From assembly GCA_016712565.1 (NCBI GenBank), contig JADJQU010000003.1:682001-746000 (forward strand): 64,000 bases of DNA, written 5' to 3'. This DNA comes from Planctomycetota bacterium. GTDB lineage: Bacteria; Planctomycetota; UBA1135; GCA-002686595. The position numbers and the translations under genes are program-made. Below are positions 55,478-64,000 of the stretch, piece after piece; position 1 is the first letter of the stretch, and each line of letters begins with the position of its first letter. The notes beneath the pieces were generated by a model. The model worked only from the letters and a program-made list of their open reading frames with translations, was not told the origin of the DNA and made no database searches.

Positions 55478-56413
55478 CGGGCGCGCCGGGGCCCGCGCGC
55501 CGGCGCGCCCCCGGGGGCGCCGGCGCCCCCGCGCCCCGCCCCCCCCGCGGGGGCGCCCCCCCGCCGCCCCCCCCCCCCCCGCGCGCGCCGGCCCGCCGCC
55601 GGGGGCGCGCCGGCGCGGCCGCCGGGCCCGCGCCGCCGCGCGCGGGCCCCCGCCGGCCCCGGGCGGCCCCGCGGCCCCGGCGCGCGCGGGCCGGCGGCCC
55701 GGGGGCCCCCGGCCCGCGCCCCCGGCCGCGCCCGCGCGCCCCGCCGGGGCCCGGCCCGCGCGGGCCCCGGGCCCCCCCCCGCCCGGGGGGCCCGCGGGGG
55801 GGGCGCCCGCGCGGCGCGCGGGGGGCGCCCCCCCCGCCCCGGCCGCGCGGCCGGGCCCCGGCCCGGCGCCCCCGCCGCCCCGCCGCGGGGCGCCGCGCCC
55901 CGCGCGGCCCCCGCGGGCCCCGCGGGGCCCGCGGCCGGGGGCCCGCCCCCGGGGGGGCCCGCGCCCGGGCCCGCCGGGCCGCCGCGGCCCCCCGCGGGGG
56001 GGGGCCGCCCCGCCCCGGCGCGGGCGGGGGGGGCGGCGCCGCCCCGGCGCGGCGCCCCCCCCCGGCCGCGGCCCCCCGGCCCGCGGCCGCGGCGCCCGGC
56101 CCCCGCCCGCGCGCCGGCGGCCGGCGCCCCCCCCCCCCCCGGCGCGCCCCCCGCCCGGGGGGCGCGCCCCCGCCCCCGGCCCCCCCGGGGGCCCCCCCCC
56201 CCCCCCCGCGCGCGCCGGCGCGCCCCGCCCCGCGGCCCCCGCGCCCCGCCCCGCCGCGCGCGCGCGGCGCCCCCGCGCCCGCCCCCCCCCCGCGCGGGGG
56301 CCGCCCCCCGGGCCGCGGCCCCGCGGGCGGGGCGCCCGCCCGCCGCCCCCCCCCCCCGGGCGGCGGCCCCCCGGGGCCCCCCCGGGCGCGCGCCGCGCGC
56401 CCGCGCCGGGGGG
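55478..56413. other. 936-base tract containing no A or T
   Basis: From 55478 to 56413 every base is G or C, with C runs of up to 16 (56192-56207) and no periodic repeat, gene or RNA that I can see. Both neighbours (kinase stop at 55434, leucine dehydrogenase stop at 56426) are intact, so the anomaly is confined to the gap. It does not resemble a known origin, repeat family or centromere-like site. A consensus or assembly artefact is the first explanation; see findings. Confidence 0.9.
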
Positions 56414-56425
56414 AGCAGGGACGCC

Positions 56426-57490
56426 CTAGCGGGCGACCTTGGAGGCCTTCGCGGCCTGGATGCGTTCGATCGCCAGGCGGTCGGCGGCCAGCTGGGTGCT
56501 GATCTTGTCGCGGCGCGAGATCTCGAACACCTTCTTCAGGTTGTGCGGGATGCGATCGATGCGGCGCAGCGCCTCTTCCTCGCGGTAGCCGCCCGGCAGC
56601 ATTTCGACGCCGACGTTGATGATCCCGCCCGCGTTGATCACGTAGTCGGGCGCGTACTGGATGCCGCGCTGCCGCAGCTGGTCACCGTGCTCGGGGGCCA
56701 ACAACTGGTTGTTCGCCGCGCCACCGATGGCCTTGCACTGGAGCTTGGGGATCGTCTCGCCGTTGAGCGTCGCGCCGCGGGCGCAGGGCGAGTAGATGTC
56801 GCAGGCCACTTCGAGGTGCTTCTCGTCGGCGACCACGGCGAAACCGTGGGCCGCGGAAAGCTCCTTGACCCGCGCTTCGTTGATGTCGCAGATCGTGACG
56901 GCCGCCCCAGCTTCCTTGAGCAGCACGGCCAGCCGGCCGCCCACGGCGCCGACGCCCTGGATCAGGACGCGCTTGCCACGCACGTCCTTCGAACCCCAGA
57001 CGTCTTCGGCCACGGCCTGCACGCCGAGGAAGCAGCCGCGGGCCGTGTAGGGGCTGGGGTTGCCCGAGCTGCCGGACTCGCGCGAGAGTCCCGTGACCCA
57101 GCGGGTCCTGGTCTTGACGATCTCCAGGTCGGGGATGCCGATGTTCATGTCCTCGGCGGTGATGTACTGGCCGCCGAAGCTCTCGACGAAACGGCCCATG
57201 GCCTCGAACAGGGCCCGCGACTTGACCTTGGAGGGTTCGCCCAGGATCACCGACTTGCCGCCGCCGAGTCCGGTCTCGCCCACGGCCGACTTGTAGGTCA
57301 TGCCCTTGGCGAGTCGCAGCACGTCGAACAGCGCTTCGTCCTCGGACACGTAGGGCAGCATGCGCATGCCGCCCAGGGCCGGGCCCAGGGTCGTGTCGTG
57401 CACGGCGATCAGGGCGTGCAGGCCGGAGGCCTGGTCGCGGCAGCGTGCGACCCGCTCGTAGCCATCGACTTTGATTTCGGAGATTTCCAT
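56426..57490 (-). CDS. ldh: leucine dehydrogenase (Glu/Leu/Phe/Val dehydrogenase family)
   Basis: 354 residues. Reversible NAD-dependent oxidative deamination of branched-chain amino acids. N-terminal domain: GPALGGMRMLPY and GETGLGGGKSVIL (catalytic Lys within GGGKS; a second Lys in AKGMTYKSAV). Rossmann domain: GVGAVGGRLAVLL, with Asp in ICDINEAR indicating NAD over NADP. Length is that of octameric bacterial leucine dehydrogenases. A -35/-10 pair lies 75-105 bases upstream. Confidence 0.92.
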   Translation of the reverse strand: MEISEIKVDGYERVARCRDQASGLHALIAVHDTTLGPALGGMRMLPYVSEDEALFDVLRLAKGMTYKSAVGETGLGGGKSVILGEPSKVKSRALFEAMGRFVESFGGQYITAEDMNIGIPDLEIVKTRTRWVTGLSRESGSSGNPSPYTARGCFLGVQAVAEDVWGSKDVRGKRVLIQGVGAVGGRLAVLLKEAGAAVTICDINEARVKELSAAHGFAVVADEKHLEVACDIYSPCARGATLNGETIPKLQCKAIGGAANNQLLAPEHGDQLRQRGIQYAPDYVINAGGIINVGVEMLPGGYREEEALRRIDRIPHNLKKVFEISRRDKISTQLAADRLAIERIQAAKASKVAR

Positions 57491-57565
57491 CGGTTCGACC
57501 TTGGCGCGTTTGCCCCGGGCCGACTCCCTGGAGTGGGACGGCCCTGGTGAGGAATGGGGGGCAAG

Positions 57566-57593
57566 AGTTTACGGGCGTGGAGGCGCGCTGCAA
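57566..57593 (-). promoter_or_regulatory. candidate leucine dehydrogenase promoter
   Basis: On the minus strand TTGCAG (57593-57588) and TAAACT (57571-57566) are 16 bp apart, about 75 bases upstream of the ATG at 57490. Confidence 0.45.
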
Positions 57594-57607
57594 AGCCCCG
57601 ACGAGGA

Positions 57608-57624
57608 CGTAGTCGCCAACTACG
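57608..57624. repeat. inverted repeat after topA
   Basis: CGTAGT (57608-57613) and ACTACG (57619-57624) with a 5-base loop, 10 bases past the topA stop and just upstream of the leucine dehydrogenase -35. Without a T tract it is a weak terminator and could equally be an operator for the dehydrogenase gene. Confidence 0.4.
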
Positions 57625-57633
57625 CCCGGCGGC

Positions 57634-60144
57634 TTATTCCTCGGACTGCGCGCCCTCCGCCAGGGCCGCCTGGGGCCCGTCCCCCGCGTCTCCCCCGTCG
57701 GCGTCGTCCGAACCCTCGGATTCCTCGCGCTCGACCCCCTCGGGCCCGGCGTCGGGCCCGTCTGTGCCGGAGTCCGGGCCCGAGGCCGGGGCGCCCACGT
57801 TGCGGGCGTTCTTGCACTTGGGGTAGGAGGAGCAGGCCAGGAACTGCTTGCCCCAGCGCGAGGTGCGCTTGACCATCGAGGCACCGCACTTGTCGCACTT
57901 CTCGCCGGTCTCCTCGGGCTTCTCCCGCAGGGTGTCGGGCAGGGGCTTGGCGTTGCGGCACTTGGGATAGGCGCTGCAGGCCAGGAACGGCCCGCGCTTC
58001 GAGCCCTTGATGATCATCGGGCTCTCGCACTTGTCGCACTTGATCCCCGTGGGCTTGGACTCCAGGGGCTTGCCGTCCTCCCCCACCGATTGGGTCGACT
58101 TGCACTTGGGGAACCCGGTGCAGGCCAGGAACTTCCCGCGCGAGCCCGAGCGCAGCACCATCGGCTTCTGGCACTTGGGGCAGGTGTAGTCCGTGGCCAC
58201 CACCTCCATCTGCTCCCGGGGCCCGTCGACGCCCATGGCGTTCTTGCACTCGGGGTAGCGCGAGCAGCCCAGGAACTTGCCGCGCTTGTTGAACAGCACG
58301 GCCATGGGAGCGCCGCACTTGTCGCACAGCTTGTCCGACAGGATCGGCTGCTTCTTGAGGTCCTTCATGTTGACCTCGGCGGTGGCGAGGTCGGCCATGA
58401 AGACGTCGTTGAACTGCTTCACCACCGTGCGCCACTGGGTCTCGCCGCTCTCGACGTGGTCGAGGTTGGACTCCATGCGCGCCGTGTAATCGGTGTTGAT
58501 GATGTTCTCGAAGTGGGCCACCAGCAAGTCGGTGACCACTTCGCCGAGCTCGGTGGCGCGGAACTTGCGCGCCTCCGAGATCACGTAGCCCCGATCCTGG
58601 ATGGTCGAGATGATCGTGGCATAGGTCGACGGCCGGCCGATGCCGCGCTTCTCCAGCTCCTTCACCAACGTGGCCTCCGAGTAGCGCGGCGGCGGCTGGG
58701 TGAAGTGCTGGGTCGCGTCGAGGGCTTCGGGCCGGTAGGACTTCCCCTGGGCCAGGGACTTGGGCAGGGCCTGTTCCTCGGACTTGTCGCCGCCGCCGAA
58801 GACGCGGGTGTGGCCGTCGAAGACCTCGACCTCGCCCTGGGCGACGAAACGCGCGTCCCCGTGCTCGAAAGCCGCCGTGGTGATGCTCGCCAGGGCGGGC
58901 TTCATCTGGCTGGCCACGAACTTGTCCCAGATCAGCTTGTAGAGCTTGAACTGCTCGTCGCTCAGGACGGAGCGCAGCAGTTCGGGTGTGCGCCGCACGT
59001 CCGTGGGGCGAATCGCCTCGTGGGCTTCCTGGGCGCCCTTGGACTTGGTGCGGAAGAAATTGGGCTTGTCCGGCAGGTAGGCGGGCCCGTAGTCGGAGGC
59101 GATCAGGGCCCGCGCGGCCGAGAGCGCATCGTCGGAGACGCGCGTCGAGTCCGTGCGCATGTAGGTGATCAAGCCCACCGCGCCTTCGCTGCCCACCTCG
59201 ATGCCTTCGTACAGGCGTTGGGCCACCATCATGGTCTTCTTGGCCGAGAAGCGCAGCATGGTCGAGGCCTTCTGCTGCAACTGGGAGGTGGTGAAGGGCG
59301 GCGTCGTGGGCCGCGTCTTGGGCTTTTCCTCCAGCTCCGCCAGCACCAGCGGATCCTTGCCGATGCGCGCCAGAAGTTCCTTGGCGCGCTGCTCGTCGAG
59401 GTTCTGGTCGATGCGCGTGTCCCCCAGGCGCGTCAGACGGGCCTCGAAGGGCTGGCCGCCTTCGACGAACTTGGCGGTGACGCGCCAGTACTCCTCCTTG
59501 ATGAAGGCGCGGATTTCCTTCTCGCGCTCGACGATCAGGCGCACGGCCACCGACTGCACCCGTCCCGCCGAAAGGCCCTTGGCCACCTTCTTCCACAGGA
59601 GCGGCGAGAGCTTGTACCCCATGATGCGGTCGAGCACCCTGCGCGCCTGCTGGGCGTCGACCTTCGACATGTCGAGCTTGCTCGGGTGGTCGACGGCGGC
59701 CTTGACGGCCTTCTCGGTGATCTCGTTGAAGACCACGCGGTGCATGAGCTTGGGGTCGACGCCCAGGGACTCCGAAAGGTGCCAGGCAATGGCCTCGCCC
59801 TCGCGGTCGGGGTCGGGCGCCAGGTAGATGGCGGGCGCGGCCTTGGCGAGCTTCTTCAACTCGCCGATCACCTTCTGCTTGCCGGTGATGATGACGTAGT
59901 CCGGCTCGAAGCCCTTGTCGACCTGGATGCCGAAGCGGCCCTTGGGCAGGTCGCGGACGTGCCCCATGGAGGCCCGCACGATGTAGGCGGAGCCCAGGTA
60001 CTTGTTGATCGTCTTCGCCTTGGCGGGGCTCTCGACGATCACCAGGCTGCGGCCCATGCCGGCCGGCGCCTCGTCCTGGCTGGAATCGGCGGCCTCGTCG
60101 AGGTCGTCGGCCGCCTTGGCGGGCTTCGTTTTGCGTTTTGCCAT
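57634..60144 (-). CDS. topA: DNA topoisomerase I
   Basis: 836 residues, type IA. Toprim domain SLVIVESPAKAKTINKYLG with the acidic DPDREGEAIAWHL; catalytic Tyr328 in GLITYMRTDSTR. Four C-terminal zinc ribbons follow: CDKCGAPMAVLFNKRGKFLGC, CPKCQKPM, CDKCESPM and CDKCGASM, each ending YPKC/FPKC-like. An acidic, Ser/Asp-rich tail closes the protein. ATG 60144 begins a Lys/Ala-rich lead before the Toprim domain. Relaxes negative supercoils. Divergent from the helicase gene, with its own promoter. Confidence 0.97.
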   Translation of the reverse strand: MAKRKTKPAKAADDLDEAADSSQDEAPAGMGRSLVIVESPAKAKTINKYLGSAYIVRASMGHVRDLPKGRFGIQVDKGFEPDYVIITGKQKVIGELKKLAKAAPAIYLAPDPDREGEAIAWHLSESLGVDPKLMHRVVFNEITEKAVKAAVDHPSKLDMSKVDAQQARRVLDRIMGYKLSPLLWKKVAKGLSAGRVQSVAVRLIVEREKEIRAFIKEEYWRVTAKFVEGGQPFEARLTRLGDTRIDQNLDEQRAKELLARIGKDPLVLAELEEKPKTRPTTPPFTTSQLQQKASTMLRFSAKKTMMVAQRLYEGIEVGSEGAVGLITYMRTDSTRVSDDALSAARALIASDYGPAYLPDKPNFFRTKSKGAQEAHEAIRPTDVRRTPELLRSVLSDEQFKLYKLIWDKFVASQMKPALASITTAAFEHGDARFVAQGEVEVFDGHTRVFGGGDKSEEQALPKSLAQGKSYRPEALDATQHFTQPPPRYSEATLVKELEKRGIGRPSTYATIISTIQDRGYVISEARKFRATELGEVVTDLLVAHFENIINTDYTARMESNLDHVESGETQWRTVVKQFNDVFMADLATAEVNMKDLKKQPILSDKLCDKCGAPMAVLFNKRGKFLGCSRYPECKNAMGVDGPREQMEVVATDYTCPKCQKPMVLRSGSRGKFLACTGFPKCKSTQSVGEDGKPLESKPTGIKCDKCESPMIIKGSKRGPFLACSAYPKCRNAKPLPDTLREKPEETGEKCDKCGASMVKRTSRWGKQFLACSSYPKCKNARNVGAPASGPDSGTDGPDAGPEGVEREESEGSDDADGGDAGDGPQAALAEGAQSEE

Positions 60145-60197
60145 CGTGGGTCGCTGGGAGAGCTGCTCGGAGAGTTCAGGTCCCGGCCAGGGGGCCA

Positions 60198-60225
60198 TAC
60201 ATAAGGTGGAGGTCCGACCAGTCAA
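60198..60225 (-). promoter_or_regulatory. topA promoter
   Basis: Minus strand TTGACT (60225-60220), 16-bp spacer, TATGTA (60203-60198), about 55 bases upstream of the topA ATG. The -35 matches consensus at five of six bases. Confidence 0.6.
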
Positions 60226-60295
60226 GCTCGGTCGCGGTGGCACCCCAGGCCGGGACCCGAGGGGCACCCCGGTCCCCGGTCGTGGCGTAAATCGC

Positions 60296-60325
60296 TTGTG
60301 GACAGGGGTTTGGGTCCGCTATGAT
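60296..60325 (+). promoter_or_regulatory. helicase gene promoter
   Basis: TTGTGG (60296-60301) and TATGAT (60320-60325) with an 18-bp spacer, about 150 bases upstream of the ATG at 60477. Divergent from the topA promoter, 70 bases apart. Confidence 0.55.
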
Positions 60326-60476
60326 CCGCAGGCCTCGCGCGCGAGCGCGCGCGCGCGAAAAGACCCGCCTAAGGCGTTGCGGGACAAGGGGTTACGAGAC
60401 CTCTGGCCGGGAGCGGTCGGATTTCGCCGCGCAGGGTGCCGACCTCGGGCGCTTTCGGCACGCTCAGGAACCGCCC

Positions 60477-61493
60477 ATGTCGGACTTCGAGCCCATTCAC
60501 CGCGACGACCCGGAGCCCGAGGGGAGCGGAGGCGGTCGTCTGGATCCCCCCCGTCGGCTGCCCCAGGACGCGGAGGCCTGGATCGTGGCGGAGCGGGAAC
60601 CTGCGGGGGGCCACCAGGGGGGAGAGCCGTTCCCGGAACCGGGCGCGCGCCCGGCCCTGGACCTGGACCGCGAGGGTCCGCGGCGCGCGGTCTTCGTCCA
60701 CTTGACCACCAGCGGGGAGGACCCGTCGCTGGACGGCCTCCTGGGCATCGAGGCCCTGCGGCCCACGGGCGCGGGACGGTTCGAGTCGTTCGTCCGGCGC
60801 GTGCGGCCCGAGCTCCCCGCGGACGCGCCCGGGATCGAGACGCCGCGCACGGCGCGGCACAGCCCCTCGGAGCACGACGCCGCCGACGTGGTCGCCCTGA
60901 CCGCCGAGCAGGCCTGGCACGAGTTCGCGCTCTTCGCCGCGGGACGGCCCTGGATCGCGCTGGACGCGGAGAGCTTCACGGCCTGGGGCGTGCACTTCGA
61001 GGGTCAGGAATTCTCCTCGCGCTGCCTGCTGGGCCTCGTGGAATTCGCGGCCCTGTGGATGCCGGGCCGGCGCGAACGCTCCCCGGAGCAATGGCTTCGG
61101 CGCCTGCAGGGAGGCTCGGCCGCTGCCCGCGAACGGGCCCCTGGGCGCCCGCGACGTGCTCGCGGCCCTGGGTGTGCTGACGCGCCGCGCCCAGGAACTT
61201 TCCCCAGAAGCCGCGGAGTTGGTCTGGGCGTCCGCGCTGAGGGCCCTGGAGCTCCTGCGGGGCGTGGACGACGCCGCGGCGCTGCGCTTCGAACTCGCCC
61301 TCGGGGTGCTGCGGGAACCGGGACTCTTCGAGGAGCCGGGAGCGAGCCGTCCCCGGACGGTGTTCGAGACGGCCCACGCCGAATGCCTGGGCCGGGATCC
61401 GGTCGAGGTCGTGCGCGAAGCCGTGGAGGAACTGGAGCCGCGTTGGAAGGCCGTGGACGCGGGGCGGGAACCCACGGTGCCCGTGACCGGTGA
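60477..61493 (+). CDS. dinG: DinG-like helicase, N-terminal degenerate exonuclease part (frameshifted)
   Basis: ATG 60477 follows AGGAA at about 8 bases. Genuine coding runs to roughly 61,150, after which this frame reads antisense-like nonsense while the helicase continues one base later. The visible domain is DnaQ-like in layout (AVFVHLTTSGEDPSLDGLLGIEALR ... FVRRVRPELPADAPGIE ... WIALDAESFTAWGVHFEG), but the first catalytic motif, normally DxETTG, is HLTTSG (His75, Thr77), so metal-dependent nuclease activity should be lost. In Firmicute DinG proteins an active exonuclease precedes the helicase. One extra base between 61,110 and 61,150 would explain the break. Confidence 0.7.
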   Translation: MSDFEPIHRDDPEPEGSGGGRLDPPRRLPQDAEAWIVAEREPAGGHQGGEPFPEPGARPALDLDREGPRRAVFVHLTTSGEDPSLDGLLGIEALRPTGAGRFESFVRRVRPELPADAPGIETPRTARHSPSEHDAADVVALTAEQAWHEFALFAAGRPWIALDAESFTAWGVHFEGQEFSSRCLLGLVEFAALWMPGRRERSPEQWLRRLQGGSAAARERAPGRPRRARGPGCADAPRPGTFPRSRGVGLGVRAEGPGAPAGRGRRRGAALRTRPRGAAGTGTLRGAGSEPSPDGVRDGPRRMPGPGSGRGRARSRGGTGAALEGRGRGAGTHGARDR

Positions 61494-63744
61494 GGAGGAC
61501 CTGCCCTTTTCCGAGCAGGACCTGGCCCTGGTGGACCGCATCTTCGAGCACGAGCTGGGCGCCCTGGCGGCCCAGGACGGCGAGGAACTCAGCTACCGCC
61601 CGGGCCAGCACGAGGTGGCGCGGGCCGTGGCTCGAACCCTGGGATCCCGGGAACTCCTGCTGGTGCACGCCCCCACGGGGACCGGCAAGACCCTGGCCTA
61701 CATCGTGCCCGCGCTGATCTGGGCCGCGCGCCACGACGTGCGAGTGGGCGTCGTGACCTACACGCGCGCCCTGCAGGAACAGGCCATGGACCGCGAAGTG
61801 CCGCGGGCCCTGCGGGTTCTGGAGCGCGCCGCCGCCCTGGGCGATCTGGGCCTGCCCCGTCGGCCGCGGGTGGCGCTGCTCAAGGGCCGCGCCAATTACG
61901 TCTGCTGGCGCGCGCTGCGGCTGCATGCGCCCAGCGAGGAGGACGGCCACGAGACCTGGCTCGCCTGGCTGCACGTGACGCTCTTCGGCCTGCGCGACGA
62001 CACGGGCGACCTGGACCGGCTGCCCCTGCGGGCGGCTTTCGGAGTGGGGAGCCGCGCGCGCGAGGACCGCGAGCTGGAGACCCTCGTGCGGCAGGTGCGC
62101 GCGCAGGTGGGCTGCTGTCAGCACCGCGAGGATCGGGCCACCTGCGGCGCCGAAGCGGCGCGGCAACGGGCCGAGCGGGCGCACGTGGTGATCGCCAACC
62201 ACGCCTTCGCGCTGGTGAAGCAGACCTTCTTCAAGCACGTGATCTTCGACGAGTGCGAGCACCTGCACGAGCAGGCCCACGCGGCCTGGAGCCACTCCAC
62301 TTCCATCGAGGAGGCGCGGCAACTGCTGCAGCGCGTGCGCCAGGAGTCGCGTTCCTCCTCGCGCGCGCCCCTGGACCGCCTGGAGCGCCTGGCACTGCCC
62401 TCGTCCGCGGTGGCCCAGGCCGTCGCCGTTGCCGCGGAGGCCTGGCGAGACTGCGCCACGGGGCTCGACCTCCTGGAGATCGAGCTGGAAAAGTTCCTCG
62501 TCTGGCGCGCCGAGGAGGCCCGTGCCCGGGACGGCCGCGACGACCATTCGCTGCTGCGCGAGTACGTGCTGAACGGGGATTCGGCCAAGCTCGTCGCCGC
62601 CCGAGGAGGCCTGCACTCCTCCCTGTCGAGCCTCTCGGCGTCGCTGTCCGTGGTGGCCGAGCTGCTCGACACGCTGGCCTTGCGGGGCGTGCCGCGACTG
62701 CGGCGGCAGTTGGACCTCGTGCGCGTGGAGATCGACGAGCTGGCCCTCGACCTGGAGGCCTGGATGCCTTCGGGCGACGAGCGGGTGCAGTACAACGAGC
62801 ACACGTTCTACGACGTGGAGCTGGATGCCCGCGGCCGGCAGGTGCTCGCCGCGCGGGTGCTCTTGCCCAACGAGTACCTGGGCCGGCACTACTACCCCGA
62901 GCTCAAGAACGCGGTGCTGCTCTCGGCCACCACCTGGCTGCGCGGCGGCTTCGAGAGCGCCAAGTCCTACCTGGGTCTCGACCGCGCCGAGAACCCGGCG
63001 CCGGGCGAGGAACGTCCGGCGTGCAGCGTGCGCTGCATGCGCGCGCCGGATCCCTTCGACTACGGTCGCGTGCTGGTGGCCCTGCCCTCGGACGCGCCCT
63101 CCTATTCCGATGCGCGCGCGGAGTGGAACGCCTACGTGCGCCGTTTCATCGCCGAGCTGGGAGAACGCACGCGCGGCCGCATGCTGGTGCTGTTCACCAA
63201 TCAGGAGGAGTTGCGCCGTTTCGGCGAGGAACTCGCGGGGTTCTTCTCCGCGCGCCGCATTCCCTTCTGGTACCAGGGCATGCGCGGCGTGGCCAAGGAG
63301 GAACTCGCCGGCCTGTTCCGCGGCCGCATCGACTCGATCCTGATGGGCGTCGACACGTTCTGGTACGGCGCGGACTTCCCGGGAGAAACGCTGGAGTACC
63401 TGGTGATCGTCAAGCTGCCCTACGGCGTGCCCGATCGCTACCACCACGCCCAGTGCGCGGCCCTGGGATCCTCGGAGCAACGCCGCCGCATCTACATGCC
63501 GCGGGCCCTGGCCAAATTCCGCCAGGGCTTCGGCCGCCTGATGCGGCGGGAGACCGACCGCGGGTGCGTGTTCCTCCTGGACCCGCGGGCTCGCGAGCCC
63601 CGGCACCGGCTGTTCCTGGCGGAACTGCCCCTGGCCGGAGGCGCGGGCAGCGACGCCACGGCGGTCGCGGGCGCGCGCCTGGCGCGGGGCACCACCGAGG
63701 AGTGCCTGCGCGAGGCCCTGGGGCACATGGGCCGCCCCGCCTGA
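61156..63744 (+). CDS. dinG: DinG/XPD-family DNA helicase
   Basis: 862 residues visible from GTG 61156, which is unlikely to be the true start. Superfamily 2 motifs: Walker A HAPTGTGKTLAYIVP; motif Ia VTYTRALQEQAM; DEAH-like DECEH in HVIFDECEHLHEQAH; motif V/VI GADFPGETLEYLVIVKLPYG and FRQGFGRLMRRETDRG. Iron-sulfur ligands fit YVC (in GRANYVCWRAL) and the GCCQHREDRATC cluster before ARQRAERAHVVIANHAF. It unwinds 5'-tailed DNA or R-loops in repair. Joined with the preceding frame it forms one protein of about 1,090 residues. Confidence 0.9.
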   Translation: MLAALGVLTRRAQELSPEAAELVWASALRALELLRGVDDAAALRFELALGVLREPGLFEEPGASRPRTVFETAHAECLGRDPVEVVREAVEELEPRWKAVDAGREPTVPVTGEEDLPFSEQDLALVDRIFEHELGALAAQDGEELSYRPGQHEVARAVARTLGSRELLLVHAPTGTGKTLAYIVPALIWAARHDVRVGVVTYTRALQEQAMDREVPRALRVLERAAALGDLGLPRRPRVALLKGRANYVCWRALRLHAPSEEDGHETWLAWLHVTLFGLRDDTGDLDRLPLRAAFGVGSRAREDRELETLVRQVRAQVGCCQHREDRATCGAEAARQRAERAHVVIANHAFALVKQTFFKHVIFDECEHLHEQAHAAWSHSTSIEEARQLLQRVRQESRSSSRAPLDRLERLALPSSAVAQAVAVAAEAWRDCATGLDLLEIELEKFLVWRAEEARARDGRDDHSLLREYVLNGDSAKLVAARGGLHSSLSSLSASLSVVAELLDTLALRGVPRLRRQLDLVRVEIDELALDLEAWMPSGDERVQYNEHTFYDVELDARGRQVLAARVLLPNEYLGRHYYPELKNAVLLSATTWLRGGFESAKSYLGLDRAENPAPGEERPACSVRCMRAPDPFDYGRVLVALPSDAPSYSDARAEWNAYVRRFIAELGERTRGRMLVLFTNQEELRRFGEELAGFFSARRIPFWYQGMRGVAKEELAGLFRGRIDSILMGVDTFWYGADFPGETLEYLVIVKLPYGVPDRYHHAQCAALGSSEQRRRIYMPRALAKFRQGFGRLMRRETDRGCVFLLDPRAREPRHRLFLAELPLAGGAGSDATAVAGARLARGTTEECLREALGHMGRPA

Positions 63745-63790
63745 TCGCCGCGCGGGGGAAGGCCCCCGGGCGAATTGCTAGAGTCCCGGG

Positions 63791-64000
63791 ATGCACGGCC
63801 CCCCCGACGTCCTGCAGATGCTCGCGCATCCGCCAGGGGTGAAGTTGTTCGAGGGCAGTTGCGGGCGCGGAAAGCTGACTCGCGAATTGCTGACCCGCGG
63901 CTTCGAGATCACGGTGTCCTCCTCCGGCGAGCCGCCGGACTTCGGCCCCCACGTGCGCTGCCTTCCCAACGTGGACCTGAACCGCGACCTGCCGATCGCC
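63791..64000 (+). CDS. probable class I SAM-dependent methyltransferase (runs off the right edge)
   Basis: 70 residues visible: HPPGVKLFEGSCGRGKLTRELLTRGFEITVSSSGEP contains a motif I-like E-x-x-C-G-x-G and a following strand as in class I methyltransferases. The segment VDLNRDLPIA at the edge is where motif II would follow. Gly in the first motif position is replaced by Ser (GSCGRG), which occurs in some families. Substrate unknown; starts 46 bases after the helicase stop. Confidence 0.55.
   Translation, partial: MHGPPDVLQMLAHPPGVKLFEGSCGRGKLTRELLTRGFEITVSSSGEPPDFGPHVRCLPNVDLNRDLPIA

Noticed and set aside
55478..56413. A/T-free tract as replication origin, centromere-like site or CRISPR leader
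   Set aside because: No DnaA boxes, iterons, AT-rich unwinding region or repeats; an A/T-free tract is the opposite of an unwinding element.
60976..63726. 916-residue open frame on the minus strand
   Set aside because: Antisense to the helicase, which has all its motifs on the plus strand.

Overview
The window is about 70% G+C, densely coded on both strands, and looks like chromosomal DNA of a planctomycete (Planctomycetota). The main evidence is a Planctomycetes-type three-gene cluster (DUF1549/DUF1553 cytochrome protein, DUF1501 twin-arginine protein, small cytochrome protein with leucine-rich repeats). Supporting signs are DUF1080 and DUF1579 proteins, an M56/BlaI pair, and large secreted proteins with VCBS, Calx-beta or subtilase domains. 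Two of the secreted proteins share a Cys-containing C-terminal domain. I see no tRNA, rRNA, CRISPR array, insertion sequence, integrase or prophage gene, so this reads as resident chromosome with a lineage-specific secretome.

Layout. 0-5.8 kb: start of a secreted protein, then a minus-strand MacAB-TolC-type efflux operon whose adaptor gene carries an in-frame amber codon. 5.9-8.5 kb: BlaI repressor, M56 antirepressor protease, DUF1579 and SRPBCC genes behind a promoter whose -10 lies in a perfect inverted repeat. 8.6-11.1 kb: LpoB / YcfL / COG3014 lipoprotein trio. 11.4-15.3 kb: mutS and a lipid A type acyltransferase. 15.3-21.8 kb: the cytochrome/DUF1501 cluster. 22-33 kb: accessory secreted proteins, several with broken reading frames. 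33.2-34.9 kb: TetR regulator and desaturase operon. 35.1-41 kb: secreted subtilase, DUF1579, DUF1080. 41-47.9 kb: a minus-strand run of phosphatase, GNAT, glycogen debranching enzyme, SDR, glycosyltransferase and type II methionine aminopeptidase. 48-53.8 kb: modA, then an opposing GH63-like glucosidase, then modBC. 53.8-64 kb: lipoprotein, protein kinase, a 936-base tract with no A or T, leucine dehydrogenase, topA, a DinG-like helicase split by a frameshift, and the start of a possible methyltransferase.

Many genes are translationally coupled by ATGA or GTGA overlaps: tolC/adaptor, ATPase/permease, blaI/M56/DUF1579, DUF1501/cytochrome, TetR/desaturase, debranching enzyme/GNAT/phosphatase, modB/modC. 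These define the operons well. Five genes nevertheless need a stop or frameshift correction to read as one protein. Together with the A/T-free tract this suggests local sequence error in a very GC-rich genome, though real pseudogenes cannot be excluded.

The most unusual items are the A/T-free tract (probably artefact, but extraordinary if real), the shared C-terminal domain on two unrelated secreted proteins, two 29-base elements with identical outer arms near secreted-protein genes, an archaeal/eukaryotic-type methionine aminopeptidase, and a degenerate exonuclease domain in front of the helicase. I did not find a multi-gene cluster that I would confidently call a new defence or biosynthetic system.
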